Source of the DNA: an uncultured Oscillospiraceae bacterium
Lineage (GTDB): Bacteria; Bacillota; Clostridia; Oscillospirales; Acutalibacteraceae
DNA: 64,000 nucleotides
Assembly (NCBI GenBank): GCA_900539855.1
Contig: UQDO01000003.1
Span: 1 to 64,000, forward strand
Direction of reading: 5' to 3'
In this document: positions 18,526 to 27,367 of the stretch, piece by piece
How the letters are laid out: every line of letters begins with the position of its first letter
Position numbering within the stretch: the first letter of the stretch is position 1
The notes under the pieces: model-generated
Database searches by the model: none
Seen by the model: only the letters and a program-made list of their open reading frames with translations
Told to the model about the DNA's origin: nothing
Program-made: the position numbers and the translations under genes

Positions 18526-19710
18526 TCAGTGGTGGAACAGTCTCATCTTCGTAAATGCCATTGCAATACCGTATTTGTTGCAGCAGTCAATTACTATATC
18601 GTCCCTTATGGAACCGCCGGGCTGGGCGATAAAGGAAACGCCGCTTCTGTGTGCGCGCTCTATGTTGTCGTCAAACGGGAAAAACGCGTCGGAGCCTAAG
18701 GACACACCCGAAATGCCCGACAGGTAATTTTTGATTTCTCCATCGGTCAACGGTTCGGGACGGGTTTTAAAGTATTTCTGCCAGATACCGTCGGCACAAA
18801 CATCTTCTTCGTTGCGGTTTATAAATCCGTCGATTATGTTGTCACGGTCGGGTCGTTTTATATCGTCCTTAAACGGAAGCTCCAAGACCCTTTTGTACTG
18901 CCGCAGAAACCATGTGTCGGCTTTTGAACCGGCAAGTCTCGTACAGTGCACGCGCGACTGTTGACCGGCGCCGACGCCTATTGCCTGTCCGTCAAATGCA
19001 AAGCAGACCGAGTTTGACTGGGTATATTTAAGGGTTATCAGTGAAATTATTAGGTCGCGCACGGCGCTGTCCGGAATACTTTTGTTTTCGGTCACGATAT
19101 CCGAAAGCAGTGATTCATCAATTCTGAAATTATTTCTGCCCTGTTCAAAGGTTATGCCGAAAACCTGCTTGCGTTCGGTACTCTCAGGTACATAGCAGGG
19201 GTCGATCATGACGATATTGTATGTGCCCTTGCGCTTTGACTTTAAAATTTCAAGCGCTTCTTCGGTATATCCGGGAGCTATGATGCCGTCGGACACCTCG
19301 CGCTTTATAAGCTCGGCGGTTTTTTTGTCGCATACATCGGACAGCGCGACCCAGTCCCCGAACGAGCACATACGGTCGGTGCCCCTTGCTCTTGCGTAAG
19401 CACATGCCAAAGGCGAATCGTCCAAGCCTTCAATATCGTCAACAAAGCAGGCTTTTTTCAGTGCGTCTGAAAGGGGAATACCTACAGCAGCGCCGGTAGG
19501 GCTTACATGCTTGAAGGAAGTGACCGCAGGCAGTCCCAATGCCTCTTTGAGTTCCTTTACAAGCTGCCATGAATTGAACGCATCAAGAAAATTTATGTAT
19601 CCCGGTCTGCCGTTCAGTATTTTTATCGGCAGGTCGCTGCCGTTATCCATAAATATTCTGGCAGGCTTCTGATTTGGATTGCAGCCGTATTTCAGTTCAA
19701 ATTCTTTCAT
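18526..19710 (-). CDS. standalone AICAR formyltransferase
   Basis: Transfers a formyl group from 10-formyl-THF to AICAR, giving FAICAR. 394 aa, covering only the transformylase part of PurH: there is no N-terminal MGS-like IMP cyclohydrolase domain. The catalytic SFKHVSPTGAAVG motif is at about 65-77, and SLGSDAFFPFDDN plus QPGGSIRDD lie near the C-terminus. The missing cyclohydrolase step is supplied by the PurO-type gene directly upstream, six nt away. The same standalone form occurs in other clostridia. Confidence 0.95.
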   Translation of the reverse strand: MKEFELKYGCNPNQKPARIFMDNGSDLPIKILNGRPGYINFLDAFNSWQLVKELKEALGLPAVTSFKHVSPTGAAVGIPLSDALKKACFVDDIEGLDDSPLACAYARARGTDRMCSFGDWVALSDVCDKKTAELIKREVSDGIIAPGYTEEALEILKSKRKGTYNIVMIDPCYVPESTERKQVFGITFEQGRNNFRIDESLLSDIVTENKSIPDSAVRDLIISLITLKYTQSNSVCFAFDGQAIGVGAGQQSRVHCTRLAGSKADTWFLRQYKRVLELPFKDDIKRPDRDNIIDGFINRNEEDVCADGIWQKYFKTRPEPLTDGEIKNYLSGISGVSLGSDAFFPFDDNIERAHRSGVSFIAQPGGSIRDDIVIDCCNKYGIAMAFTKMRLFHH

Positions 19711-19715
19711 TTATA

Positions 19716-20432
19716 TCACCCGTTTTTGTTTGTTATCTTATCGGTATACTCTCCGGTTTTTATATCGGTGTAACGAACATAAAGCGAAATTCTGTTGTCT
19801 TTGTCAAGGCTTTCCCAGATTTCATCCGAAATCTCATCAACGGATGCTTTGATATTTACCCGGTGCGGTTCGCCCGTAAATGTCGGCAGAGGGTCGCCGT
19901 CGCAGTCATAGGTGTGTATAAAGTGTCCGAGACCTTTTGCCGACGGATAGGAATATGTATAACGGCAGCAGTCCGTCCCGCTTTCATCTATACTTTTGAG
20001 TATGCTCATTTCATAGCAAAAGCCGTTTTCAAAATGAAGCATACCGCTGATCCTGGGGGTGAAATTGGGAGCGTCGGGCTCGAACTCGCGCGTTTCGAGC
20101 GCCTCTTTAAAGCTGAGCCCTTTACATGTCAGGTCATATACGGTGTCAGTTTGGTCACCGTTTGTAACGATAAGACTGTTTTTTGCCTTGCGAACGGCGT
20201 TGTATATTATAAGCGACGGATCTGAGACCTTTGAATGGTCAAACGGTTCTGTCATCAGTGTTTCGCCGTGCTTCACGAATACTCGGTTGCGGCTGTTTTC
20301 ACTTCTGCCCATTATGAAATATGCACATACAGCGTATCTTTTATCGGGTGAGGTGCCGATGATTATTCCGCGTCCCGGGTATTTGTTGCCTTTTAAAATG
20401 TCCGATATATTATGTGTTTTATATGTGCTCAT
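19716..20432 (-). CDS. purO: IMP cyclohydrolase, PurO type
   Basis: Closes FAICAR to IMP, the last step of the pathway. The 238-aa protein matches the PurO/IMP_cyclohyd family first known from archaea: GRGIIIGTSPDKRYAVCAYFIMGRSENSRNR at residues 20-50 and an N-terminal-nucleophile-like fold. It is unrelated to the MGS-like cyclohydrolase domain of bifunctional PurH. Its neighbour encodes only the transformylase half, so the two genes together replace purH. The ATG overlaps the purN stop by four nt. Confidence 0.93.
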   Translation of the reverse strand: MSTYKTHNISDILKGNKYPGRGIIIGTSPDKRYAVCAYFIMGRSENSRNRVFVKHGETLMTEPFDHSKVSDPSLIIYNAVRKAKNSLIVTNGDQTDTVYDLTCKGLSFKEALETREFEPDAPNFTPRISGMLHFENGFCYEMSILKSIDESGTDCCRYTYSYPSAKGLGHFIHTYDCDGDPLPTFTGEPHRVNIKASVDEISDEIWESLDKDNRISLYVRYTDIKTGEYTDKITNKNG

Positions 20433-21037
20433 TTATTTTCACCTATTTCTTTGCAGACCGCTTCTGCGGCGGCAGGCAGTATTATCCACTCTGCGTTTTC
20501 CATAACACGTCTTTGCAGTGTTTCGGGCGTATCTTCGGGGTCTACCTCAACGGCTTTTTGCATTATGATCCTGCCGCCGTCGGGAATTTCGTTTACGAAA
20601 TGTACGGTAGCGCCCGTCACCTTGACGCCATATTCGAGGGCGGCTTTGTGAACGCGCAGTCCGTAAAAGCCGGAACCGCAGAATGACGGTATAAGTGACG
20701 GATGGACGTTTATGATACGATCGGGGTAATGCTTTACAAAATCGGCACTCAATATGTTCATAAAGCCGGCAAGAATTATCAGCTCAGCGTCAGCCGATTT
20801 CAGCTCCGACAGGATATCCTGTTCAAAAAGCGATTGCTGCCTGTCGCCCTTTTCGCAGACGGCGGTCGCGATGCCTGCCGCCTCGGCGCGCCGCAGCGCA
20901 TATGCACCGGCTTTGCTTGATATTACCAGAACTATTTCGCCGCTTTTAATAATACCGCTGTTTTGCGCGTCTATAAGCGCCTTAAGATTTGTGCCGCCGC
21001 CGGATACCAGCACGGCTATCCTGACCTTTTTACTCAA
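20429..21037 (-). CDS. purN: phosphoribosylglycinamide formyltransferase
   Basis: Formylates GAR with 10-formyl-THF. 202 aa. The N-terminal SGGGTNLKALIDA loop binds the substrate phosphate; the folate and catalytic site motifs are NVHPSLIPSF near 110 and TVHFVNEIPDGG near 140-150. Starts with TTG, overlapping the purM stop; a GAGGGTG lies just upstream. Tight spacing shows co-transcription. Confidence 0.97.
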   Translation of the reverse strand: MSKKVRIAVLVSGGGTNLKALIDAQNSGIIKSGEIVLVISSKAGAYALRRAEAAGIATAVCEKGDRQQSLFEQDILSELKSADAELIILAGFMNILSADFVKHYPDRIINVHPSLIPSFCGSGFYGLRVHKAALEYGVKVTGATVHFVNEIPDGGRIIMQKAVEVDPEDTPETLQRRVMENAEWIILPAAAEAVCKEIGENK

Positions 21038-22070
21038 TTACAACACCCTCGCAAGATTTTATGACGGTTCCTATTATATACGCGTCCTCACCGTTTGCGC
21101 GGAGGATCTCAAGAGCTTTTTCTTTATCGCAGTCCGCCACGGTTATGCTCATGCCGACACCCATATTGAAGGTGTTGAACATATCCCTTTCGGGAATATT
21201 TCCGGTTTTTGCGATAAGACCGAATATCGGAGGGATCTTAAGAGAGGACCTGTCGATCTTCACTGAATATCCGTCCGGCAGCGCGCGCGGAATGTTTTCA
21301 TAAAATCCGCCGCCGGTTATGTGCGATACCGCCTTTACATTAACCTTTTCAAAAAGCGCCAGCATGGGCTTTACATATATTCTTGTCGGCTCTAAAAGCG
21401 TGTCGCCGAGCGTTCTGCCGCCAAGCTCGTCAAGAGGAGACGTAAGATCACGGTTTTCAATGTCAAACACACGGCGTACAAGCGAAAAGCCGTTTGAATG
21501 AACACCGGAGGAGGGGAGTGCGATCACGGCATCGCCTGCCGACACCGTTTCCTTGCATAACATTTTTCCTTTGTCGACAATGCCGGTGCAGCAGCCTGCA
21601 AGGTCATAGTCGTTTCCAGGCATAAGTCCCGGATGCTCGGCAGTCTCACCGCCTATGAGCGCACATCCTGCCCTGACGCAGCCTTCTGCAACGCCGCTTA
21701 CTATATCGGCTATTTTTTGAGGTACATTTTTGCCGCAGGCGATATAATCAAGGAAGAAAAGAGGTTTCGCTCCGCAGCAGATTATGTCGTTTACGCACAT
21801 CGCCACGCAGTCGATGCCTATGGTGTTGTGCCTGTCCAAAAGCATTGCCAGCTTTATCTTGGTGCCGACGCCGTCGGTCCCCGAGACAAGCACAGGCTCC
21901 TTTATGCCCTTAAGATCAAGAGCAAAGCAGCCGCCAAAGCCGCCTATATCGTCAAGGCAGCCTGCGGTTTTTGTCCTTGCAATATGCGCTTTCATGAGCT
22001 CGACCGATTTGTAGCCTGCTGTGATATCAACGCCTGCCTCGGCGTATGACCTTGACTGCGAATTATTCAT
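21030..22070 (-). CDS. purM: phosphoribosylformylglycinamidine cyclo-ligase
   Basis: AIR synthetase: ATP-dependent ring closure of FGAM. 346 aa from the ATG at 22070, chosen because of AGGAG seven nt upstream and the MNNSQSRSYAEAGVDI start typical of PurM. Family motifs include GTDGVGTKIKLA, DCVAMCVNDI and GGETAEHPG. Overlaps purF by eight nt and purN by eight nt, typical of tight operon packing. Confidence 0.97.
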   Translation of the reverse strand: MNNSQSRSYAEAGVDITAGYKSVELMKAHIARTKTAGCLDDIGGFGGCFALDLKGIKEPVLVSGTDGVGTKIKLAMLLDRHNTIGIDCVAMCVNDIICCGAKPLFFLDYIACGKNVPQKIADIVSGVAEGCVRAGCALIGGETAEHPGLMPGNDYDLAGCCTGIVDKGKMLCKETVSAGDAVIALPSSGVHSNGFSLVRRVFDIENRDLTSPLDELGGRTLGDTLLEPTRIYVKPMLALFEKVNVKAVSHITGGGFYENIPRALPDGYSVKIDRSSLKIPPIFGLIAKTGNIPERDMFNTFNMGVGMSITVADCDKEKALEILRANGEDAYIIGTVIKSCEGVVIE

Positions 22071-23508
22071 TGCCGTTCTCCTTATTTTTGGAAATTTTCG
22101 TTTCAAATCTGTTTTTCATCGGGGCGTCGGGTACCGCGGTGGGATAATTGCCGTCAAAACACGCGGTGCAGTATCCGCTGCCGCAGACACCCTTTGCTAT
22201 CTGTTTTACGTTTCCGACACTTAAGTATCCGAGTGAATCGACCCCGATTATTTTTTCGATTTCTTTTATGGAGTGGTTGCATGCTATGAGATTTTCCCTC
22301 GAATCAATATCGGTGCCGTAATAGCAGGGATTCATAAAGGGCGGAGCCGATACGCGCATGTGGATCTCCTTTGCGCCTGATTCTCTCAGAAGTCTTACTA
22401 TTCTTGCGCTGGTCGTACCTCTCACTATCGAGTCGTCCACCATGACGATCCTTTTCCCCTTTACTACATCGGCTATCGGGTTGAGCTTTATTTTGACCCT
22501 GTCCTCACGGCTTTTCTGACCGGGAGCGATAAATGTTCTGCCTATATATTTGTTTTTTATAAAGCCTATTTCGTAAGGTATGCCAGACTGCTTGGCATAG
22601 CCGAGCGCCGCATCAAGTCCCGAATCGGGAACTCCTATCACCACATCTGCCTGTACGGGATGCTCAAGAGCCAAAAACGCACCTGCCCTCTGCCTTGCCG
22701 CGTGAACAGAGCAGCCGTCAATGACCGAATCGGGTCTGGCAAAATAGATGTATTCAAAAACACAAAGCGAGCAGGGCGTTCTGCCGCAGTGATCGTCTAT
22801 TGATCTGACGCCGTTTTTATCAAACACCACTATTTCGCCGGGTCTTATATCCCTTATGAATTCTGCTCCTACCGCGTCGAGCGCGCAGCTTTCGGACGCT
22901 ACGATGTATCTGCCGTCAGCTGTTTTGCCGTAGCAAAGCGGTCTGAAGCCGTTTTCATCCCTTACGGCTATAAGCTTTGACGGCGACATAACGACCAGCG
23001 AGTATGCTCCCTTTATGCGGTTCATCGCGGCATTAACCGCCTGCTCTATCGATGGGGCGGTAAGACGCTCTTTGGTTATAATATAGGATATTACTTCGGT
23101 GTCGCTCGTAGTGTGGAAAATCGAGCCTTCAAGCTCAAGCTCGCGGCGGAGTTCGCCTGAATTTATAAGATTTCCGTTGTGGGCGAGCGCCATTTTGCCT
23201 TTAATATGATTCACAACTATCGGCTGCGCGTTGCTGCGGTCATTTGAACCGGTGGTCCCGTATCTGACATGACCGACCGAGATGTTGCCTTCGCCGAGAT
23301 TTTTCATGATATCGGGGGTAAAAACGTCGTTCACAAGTCCGGTATCCTTGAAACATCCGAAAACGCCGTCGTCGTTCACAACTATACCGCAGGACTCCTG
23401 ACCGCGGTGCTGAAGTGCAAACAGACCGTAATATGCGGTGCTGACAACATCACTCTTTTTTGCGGAATAAACCCCGAATACTCCGCATTCTTCTCTTAAA
23501 CTGCTCAT
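22063..23508 (-). CDS. purF: amidophosphoribosyltransferase
   Basis: First committed enzyme: makes phosphoribosylamine from PRPP and glutamine, and is normally feedback-inhibited by purine nucleotides. 481 aa. A seven-residue propeptide precedes the predicted N-terminal catalytic Cys8 (CGVFGVYS). The glutaminase domain contains HNGNLINSGELR, and the PRPP loop is VMVDDSIVRGTTS near 350. C-terminal cysteines (CGSGYCTAC and others) suggest the Fe-S-containing B. subtilis-like type. Confidence 0.97.
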   Translation of the reverse strand: MSSLREECGVFGVYSAKKSDVVSTAYYGLFALQHRGQESCGIVVNDDGVFGCFKDTGLVNDVFTPDIMKNLGEGNISVGHVRYGTTGSNDRSNAQPIVVNHIKGKMALAHNGNLINSGELRRELELEGSIFHTTSDTEVISYIITKERLTAPSIEQAVNAAMNRIKGAYSLVVMSPSKLIAVRDENGFRPLCYGKTADGRYIVASESCALDAVGAEFIRDIRPGEIVVFDKNGVRSIDDHCGRTPCSLCVFEYIYFARPDSVIDGCSVHAARQRAGAFLALEHPVQADVVIGVPDSGLDAALGYAKQSGIPYEIGFIKNKYIGRTFIAPGQKSREDRVKIKLNPIADVVKGKRIVMVDDSIVRGTTSARIVRLLRESGAKEIHMRVSAPPFMNPCYYGTDIDSRENLIACNHSIKEIEKIIGVDSLGYLSVGNVKQIAKGVCGSGYCTACFDGNYPTAVPDAPMKNRFETKISKNKENGNE

Positions 23509-23521
23509 TTAAGCCTCCAAA

Positions 23522-24235
23522 TCACCTGTCGCCGAAAACTCTTTTCATCATTTCGTTGTAAGCATCCTCAACCTTGCCCATATCGCGGCGGAAGCGGTCC
23601 TTATCAAGCTTTTCGTTTGTGTCGGCATCCCAGAAGCGGCAGGTGTCAGGCGAGATTTCGTCCGCTAAAACTATTTTGCCATCCTTGAGTCTTCCGAACT
23701 CAAGCTTGAAATCGACAAGCTTTACATTGATCGACGCAAAATATTTCTTTAGTATATCGTTAATTTTAAACGCCAGTGATTTGATCGTTTCTATTTCTTC
23801 CTTTGTCGCAAGACCCAGGGCAAGCGCATGATATGAGTTTATGAGCGGATCATGCAGCTCGTCGTTTTTATAGGAGAATTCAATTGTAGGCTCGTCAAAA
23901 ACTATGCCTTCACTGACGCCGTAGCGCTTTGCGAAGGAGCCTGCCGAAATGTTGCGGATTATGACCTCAAGCGGAACGATGGAAACCTTTCTGACCACCG
24001 TTTCACGGTCATTCAGTTCCTCTACAAAGTGTGTCGGGATACCGTTGCTTTCAAGCAGTCGGCAAAGATAGTTTGACATTTTATTGTTGATCGCACCCTT
24101 GCCGGCTATCGTGCCCTTTTTCTGACCGTCAAGCGCCGTGGCATCGTCCTTATACGACACGATAACAAGTCCGGGGTCGCTTGTTGCATAGACCTTTTTT
24201 GCCTTTCCCTCATAAAGTTGTGCTGCTTTTTCCAT
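23522..24235 (-). CDS. purC: SAICAR synthetase
   Basis: Joins aspartate to CAIR using ATP. 237 aa from ATG 24235, which has GGAGG nine nt upstream; a TTG two codons earlier is too close to that site. Motifs: YEGKAKKVY at the N-terminus, FAKRYGVSEG, and KLEFGR with DEISPDTCRFWD near 180-205. Lies directly after purE in the operon. Confidence 0.97.
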   Translation of the reverse strand: MEKAAQLYEGKAKKVYATSDPGLVIVSYKDDATALDGQKKGTIAGKGAINNKMSNYLCRLLESNGIPTHFVEELNDRETVVRKVSIVPLEVIIRNISAGSFAKRYGVSEGIVFDEPTIEFSYKNDELHDPLINSYHALALGLATKEEIETIKSLAFKINDILKKYFASINVKLVDFKLEFGRLKDGKIVLADEISPDTCRFWDADTNEKLDKDRFRRDMGKVEDAYNEMMKRVFGDR

Positions 24236-24237
24236 TT

Positions 24238-24741
24238 TCAAATTCCTCCGTTATATGATCTTTCGCCGAGATTCTTGTCTTTTTCCAGCACTGCCTTTGC
24301 GTCACTTTCACGTTTGGCAGCCAGCTTTTTCGCAAGAGCGTCATCATAAACGCTCAAAATTTCTATACACAACAAAGCGGCATTGACTGCACCGTCAATA
24401 GCAACCGTTGCAACGGGAATGCCCGATGGCATCTGCACGGTCGAAAGCAGTGCGTCAATACCGCCTAAGTTACCTGATTTTATGGGTATGCCGATGACCG
24501 GGAGCGTTGTGTTCGCGGCAATGGCACCGCCTAAGTGAGCCGCCATCCCGGCAGCCGCTATTATTGCGCCAAAGCCGTTGTCACGGGCGCTGCGGCTGAA
24601 ACAGGCTGCAGCCTCAGGCGTTCTGTGCGCCGAGAAAATGTGCGCTTCATACGGCACTCCAAAGCCGGCAAGCGTATCCATCGCTTTTTTTACAACAGTG
24701 AGATCGCTGTCGCTGCCCATAATTATTGCTATTTTTTTCAT
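24238..24741 (-). CDS. purE: N5-carboxyaminoimidazole ribonucleotide mutase (class I PurE)
   Basis: Moves the carboxyl group of N5-CAIR to give CAIR. 167 aa from the second ATG (24741), which has GGAGG eight nt upstream; the ATG at 24747 is too close to it. MGSDSDL and SAHRTPE motifs and the GIPIKS loop are typical of class I. No purK is seen in the operon, so N5-CAIR synthetase is either elsewhere or bypassed. First gene of the operon, controlled by the ZTP riboswitch. Confidence 0.96.
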   Translation of the reverse strand: MKKIAIIMGSDSDLTVVKKAMDTLAGFGVPYEAHIFSAHRTPEAAACFSRSARDNGFGAIIAAAGMAAHLGGAIAANTTLPVIGIPIKSGNLGGIDALLSTVQMPSGIPVATVAIDGAVNAALLCIEILSVYDDALAKKLAAKRESDAKAVLEKDKNLGERSYNGGI

Positions 24742-24761
24742 TTGCATCTCCTCCGAAAATC

Positions 24762-24802
24762 AAAAAGGGCATACTTATCCTAAAAACAGGATAAGTATGC
24801 CC
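24762..24802 (-). terminator. riboswitch-controlled terminator before purE
   Basis: On the minus strand, arms GGGCATACTTATCC and GGATAAGTATGCCC (24767-24802) with an 8-nt loop, then TTTTT. The first four bases of its 5' arm (GGGC, 24799-24802) are also the conserved GGGC of the ZTP aptamer, so ligand-bound aptamer and terminator exclude each other. Confidence 0.9.
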
Positions 24803-24866
24803 AGACGGTCGGCGTTATAACTTTTCGGTTCATGTGGTGCTCCACTTATCCGTCAGTTCCGAAAAG
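24799..24866 (-). ncRNA. ZTP riboswitch (pfl motif)
   Basis: Senses the purine-folate alarmone ZTP/ZMP. Minus-strand order: P1 CTTTTCGG (24859-24866) closing with CCGAAAAG, the conserved AACTGACGG, the P2 GTGG..CCAC hairpin with ACCACATGAA, then GCCGACCGTCTGGGC. GACGG can form the known pseudoknot with CCGTC. This matches the Fusobacterium-type ZTP aptamer closely. When one-carbon folate is short, ZMP accumulates behind AICARFT, and the switch should turn the operon on. Confidence 0.95.
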
Positions 24867-24883
24867 CCGTTTATCACGCTGAA

Positions 24884-24913
24884 ATTATAGCATACAAAAA
24901 AGGGGTCTGTCAA
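24884..24913 (-). promoter_or_regulatory. purine operon promoter
   Basis: On the minus strand: TTGACA (24908-24913), 18-nt spacer, TATAAT (24884-24889) with an extended TGC, roughly 20 nt before the ZTP aptamer. No PurR box is obvious. Confidence 0.85.
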
Positions 24914-24952
24914 GTAACATTTTGATGTTTATAAATCAAAACTCCCGAATTG

Positions 24953-26143
24953 TTATTTAATAATCTTCTCGGTCTGTTCCTTTCCGAGATATAAGGCTTG
25001 CCCCGGCTTCTGATATATGTTTACATAATCAACTATATATCGGTTGGTATTTTCCCATTCCTCTTTTGAATCGGTTATTCCGCCGCGTGAGGAAAATCCG
25101 AGCGCCATGCTGAGTCTTAAGAAAAACGGCATATTGAGTGCTTCGACCTCTGCGGGGTTTTGGGTTATATCCTGTGTGACATACGGGAATCCGTCGCAGG
25201 TAAAGGTGACCTTTTTTTCATCCCACTCAAATCCGAAGGTGTGAAGGTCCATGAAAAATCCGCGGTCGTTTTTTGCGCTTACTTTATTGTTAACGTGTAC
25301 GAGCTTGCCATTTTTGTTTTCCTTACATTCCTTGGTAGGCCACGCAAAGGTGTTGCCGTACGCCCAGTCACCGCCGTTGCCGTAACATTCCTCAACATCT
25401 ATTTCTGCAAAATAGTCGCCGTTTTTGCCCGGTGCGCCGTTCATCCAGAGTGCTGTCCAGAAGCCCAGACCTTTTGGATGCTGCGTGCTTATCTCAATAT
25501 AACCGTATTTATACCGCATTATACCGTCGGTGCAGAGCATGCCGCCGTAGTATGTGTCGTCTGTCTCGACGGCGCATATATTTAGTTTTCCGTCCTTTAC
25601 ATATGTATTGGGAACATCCTCACGGCAGCGGCAGGTCTTTTTGCCGTTGACGCCCTTGTTGTAGCAAAGCCGGTCGCCGTAGAATATTTCCCATTTCGAG
25701 GTGTCTATTTCGTCGCCGTCAAAGTCGTCTCCCCATGTAAGGCGGTAACCTTTGCCGCTTTTTATATCTTCACTGTAGCTGCCGTATACCGCACTATCAA
25801 GTCTGTTATGCTTTTTAATAAGTGAAGTGAGCCTTGCCACGGCAGCTGCTGACGAATGGGGCTTATTGCCCGACACAAACAGCCTGCACCCGACAGGCAC
25901 TATTACATAGCCGTCGCCATCCGGCGCTGCCGGCGCGTCGTCTCTCTTTGCGTTTGCAACGACTATTTCATATATATGCTCCTTACCGTCATCGGGGTAT
26001 AGCTTAGGCTCTTTGCCGGTTATTGCCTTTATCGCTTTTTTCAGCTTTTCAAGTTCAAGTGTTACAAGATAGGACATATTGAAGCGCGGATAAACAATGG
26101 AGTATTTCTTTAAATTTGTCTTTGAAAATGTGAAATGCGTCAT
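24953..26143 (-). CDS. glycoside hydrolase family 16 protein
   Basis: 396 aa. Residues about 1-120 are an unassigned N-terminal region; the rest is a GH16 beta-jelly-roll that cleaves beta-1,3/1,4-glucans or related polysaccharides. The catalytic motif ExDxE is visible as EIDVE (within FAEIDVEECYG) at about residues 240-245; GFWTALWM and HTFGFEWDE flank it as usual. No signal peptide is apparent, so it may act on imported oligosaccharides or be exported unconventionally. I prefer ATG 26143; a GTG three codons earlier is possible. Ends just upstream of the purine promoter, on the same strand. Confidence 0.9.
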   Translation of the reverse strand: MTHFTFSKTNLKKYSIVYPRFNMSYLVTLELEKLKKAIKAITGKEPKLYPDDGKEHIYEIVVANAKRDDAPAAPDGDGYVIVPVGCRLFVSGNKPHSSAAAVARLTSLIKKHNRLDSAVYGSYSEDIKSGKGYRLTWGDDFDGDEIDTSKWEIFYGDRLCYNKGVNGKKTCRCREDVPNTYVKDGKLNICAVETDDTYYGGMLCTDGIMRYKYGYIEISTQHPKGLGFWTALWMNGAPGKNGDYFAEIDVEECYGNGGDWAYGNTFAWPTKECKENKNGKLVHVNNKVSAKNDRGFFMDLHTFGFEWDEKKVTFTCDGFPYVTQDITQNPAEVEALNMPFFLRLSMALGFSSRGGITDSKEEWENTNRYIVDYVNIYQKPGQALYLGKEQTEKIIK

Positions 26144-26414
26144 GGATATCACGTTCCTTTCTGATTAAAAGGTAAACCAACAAAGCGGTAAAATCAAGCA
26201 CCAAAGAGGCTCATTTGTGTAGAAAGAGGACTGCCTTGTTTGTGCATTGCTACAAATAATATGTGAGAAATATAGAATACAGCCGCTGCAATTTGTAAGG
26301 CACTTCCTTTTGTACATAAAACGTCCGCGATTTGTGACAAATGCCGACCTCCCGGCATAGTATGTAAGGAAAGCCGGACTTTCAGAATAACAAATTAAAG
26401 GAAGGGCTAAGCTT

Positions 26415-26654
26415 ATGTTAAACACTCAGATGCAGTGCAGCGGCGGAATGTCATGCGGAAGGCTTGTCTGCCTTTTTCTCATACCGGGAATACTGATAGC
26501 CGCTCTCTTCGCAACGGTCGGACTGATAGTGGGCGCCGTTGCGGCAGAGGCTATTTTTTCAAATCTTGCCGCGTTCATCGTGCTTGCCGTAGTGCTGGCA
26601 CTTATGCTGATAATCTGGATAATCTATCGCGCCTGTCGCTGCAGAAGGCAGTAA
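26415..26654 (+). CDS. small membrane protein, function unknown
   Basis: A 79-aa protein with two long hydrophobic segments (about 17-45 and 48-70) and a cysteine/arginine-rich C-terminal tail (YRACRCRRQ), with cysteines also near the N-terminus. GGAAGG precedes the ATG. I do not recognise the family. It is followed by a strong hairpin and by the promoter of queH, so it is probably a single-gene unit. Confidence 0.6.
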   Translation: MLNTQMQCSGGMSCGRLVCLFLIPGILIAALFATVGLIVGAVAAEAIFSNLAAFIVLAVVLALMLIIWIIYRACRCRRQ

Positions 26655-26678
26655 ACAGCAGACGCTTATAAATTACAG

Positions 26679-26711
26679 CCGCACGCAGGGAGTATGTCTC
26701 CCTGCGTGCGG
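26679..26711 (+). terminator. GC-rich hairpin after the small membrane protein
   Basis: A 14-bp perfect stem (26679-26692 with 26698-26711) and TATGT loop. There is no clear T run, so termination is likely but not certain. Confidence 0.5.
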
Positions 26712-26726
26712 TGCGCGTTGCGGAGA

Positions 26727-26756
26727 TTGACAAATGCATATTAAAGGCGGTATAAT
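26727..26756 (+). promoter_or_regulatory. queH promoter
   Basis: TTGACA (26727-26732), 18-nt spacer, TATAAT (26751-26756), 23 nt before the queH start. Confidence 0.8.
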
Positions 26757-26779
26757 CAACATATGAAAGGACGATAAAG

Positions 26780-27346
26780 ATGAAACTGCTTATGCATACA
26801 TGCTGTGCTCCGTGCTCGGTCATGTGTATAGAAACACTGAGATATGAGGATATTGAGCCGGTGCTGTATTTTTTTAACCCCAACATACATCCCCTGAAGG
26901 AATTCAAAATGAGAAAAAATACTCTTGTCGAGTATTCAAAATCGGTCGGTGCAAAGCTGATATTGGAAAACGGGTACGGGCTGCGTGAATTCATAAAGGG
27001 CGTTTATCCCGATTTTGATAACAGATGCGCTTACTGCTACAGAACGCGGCTTGAAACGACCGCAAAATTTGCCGCGGACAATGGCTATGATGCCTTTACG
27101 TCTACACTTTTTATCAGTCCGTATCAGAACCATGAGCTTATGAAGGAAATAGCCGGACAGGCAGCCGAAAAATACGGCGTTGAGTTTTTGTACCGCGATT
27201 TCAGACCGTATTTCAAGGAAGGTCAGGAAAAGGCGCGCGAAGCCGGACTTTATATGCAGAAGTACTGCGGCTGCATATTCAGCGAGGAGGACCGCTATAA
27301 AAAGCACAAAAGGAAAACGACTCCGGAGGAACCGGAGTCGCTGTAA
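26780..27346 (+). CDS. queH: epoxyqueuosine reductase QueH
   Basis: Reduces epoxyqueuosine to queuosine in tRNA anticodons, the non-cobalamin alternative to QueG. 188 aa. The cysteine clusters expected for the QueH (former DUF208) iron-sulfur centre are present: HTCCAPC (C8, C9, C12), RCAYCYRTR (C83, C86) and KYCGC (C163, C165). Good ribosome site (AAAGGA). No other queuosine gene is adjacent. Its last codons contain a hairpin that serves as terminator for the opposing mazF. Confidence 0.93.
   Translation: MKLLMHTCCAPCSVMCIETLRYEDIEPVLYFFNPNIHPLKEFKMRKNTLVEYSKSVGAKLILENGYGLREFIKGVYPDFDNRCAYCYRTRLETTAKFAADNGYDAFTSTLFISPYQNHELMKEIAGQAAEKYGVEFLYRDFRPYFKEGQEKAREAGLYMQKYCGCIFSEEDRYKKHKRKTTPEEPESL
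27310..27340 (-). terminator. mazF terminator inside the end of queH
   Basis: Stem CGACTCCGG / CCGGAGTCG (27318-27340), followed on the minus strand by TTTTCCTTTT. It lies within the queH coding sequence. Confidence 0.65.
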
Positions 27347-27367
27347 GTGACTTTAAGACAATATAAT

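Noticed and set aside
24921..24942. Terminator for the GH16 gene
   Set aside because: The hairpin TTTTGAT/ATCAAAA lies upstream of the GH16 start of transcription relative to its strand, near the purine promoter, not downstream of the GH16 stop; it is weak and AT-rich.
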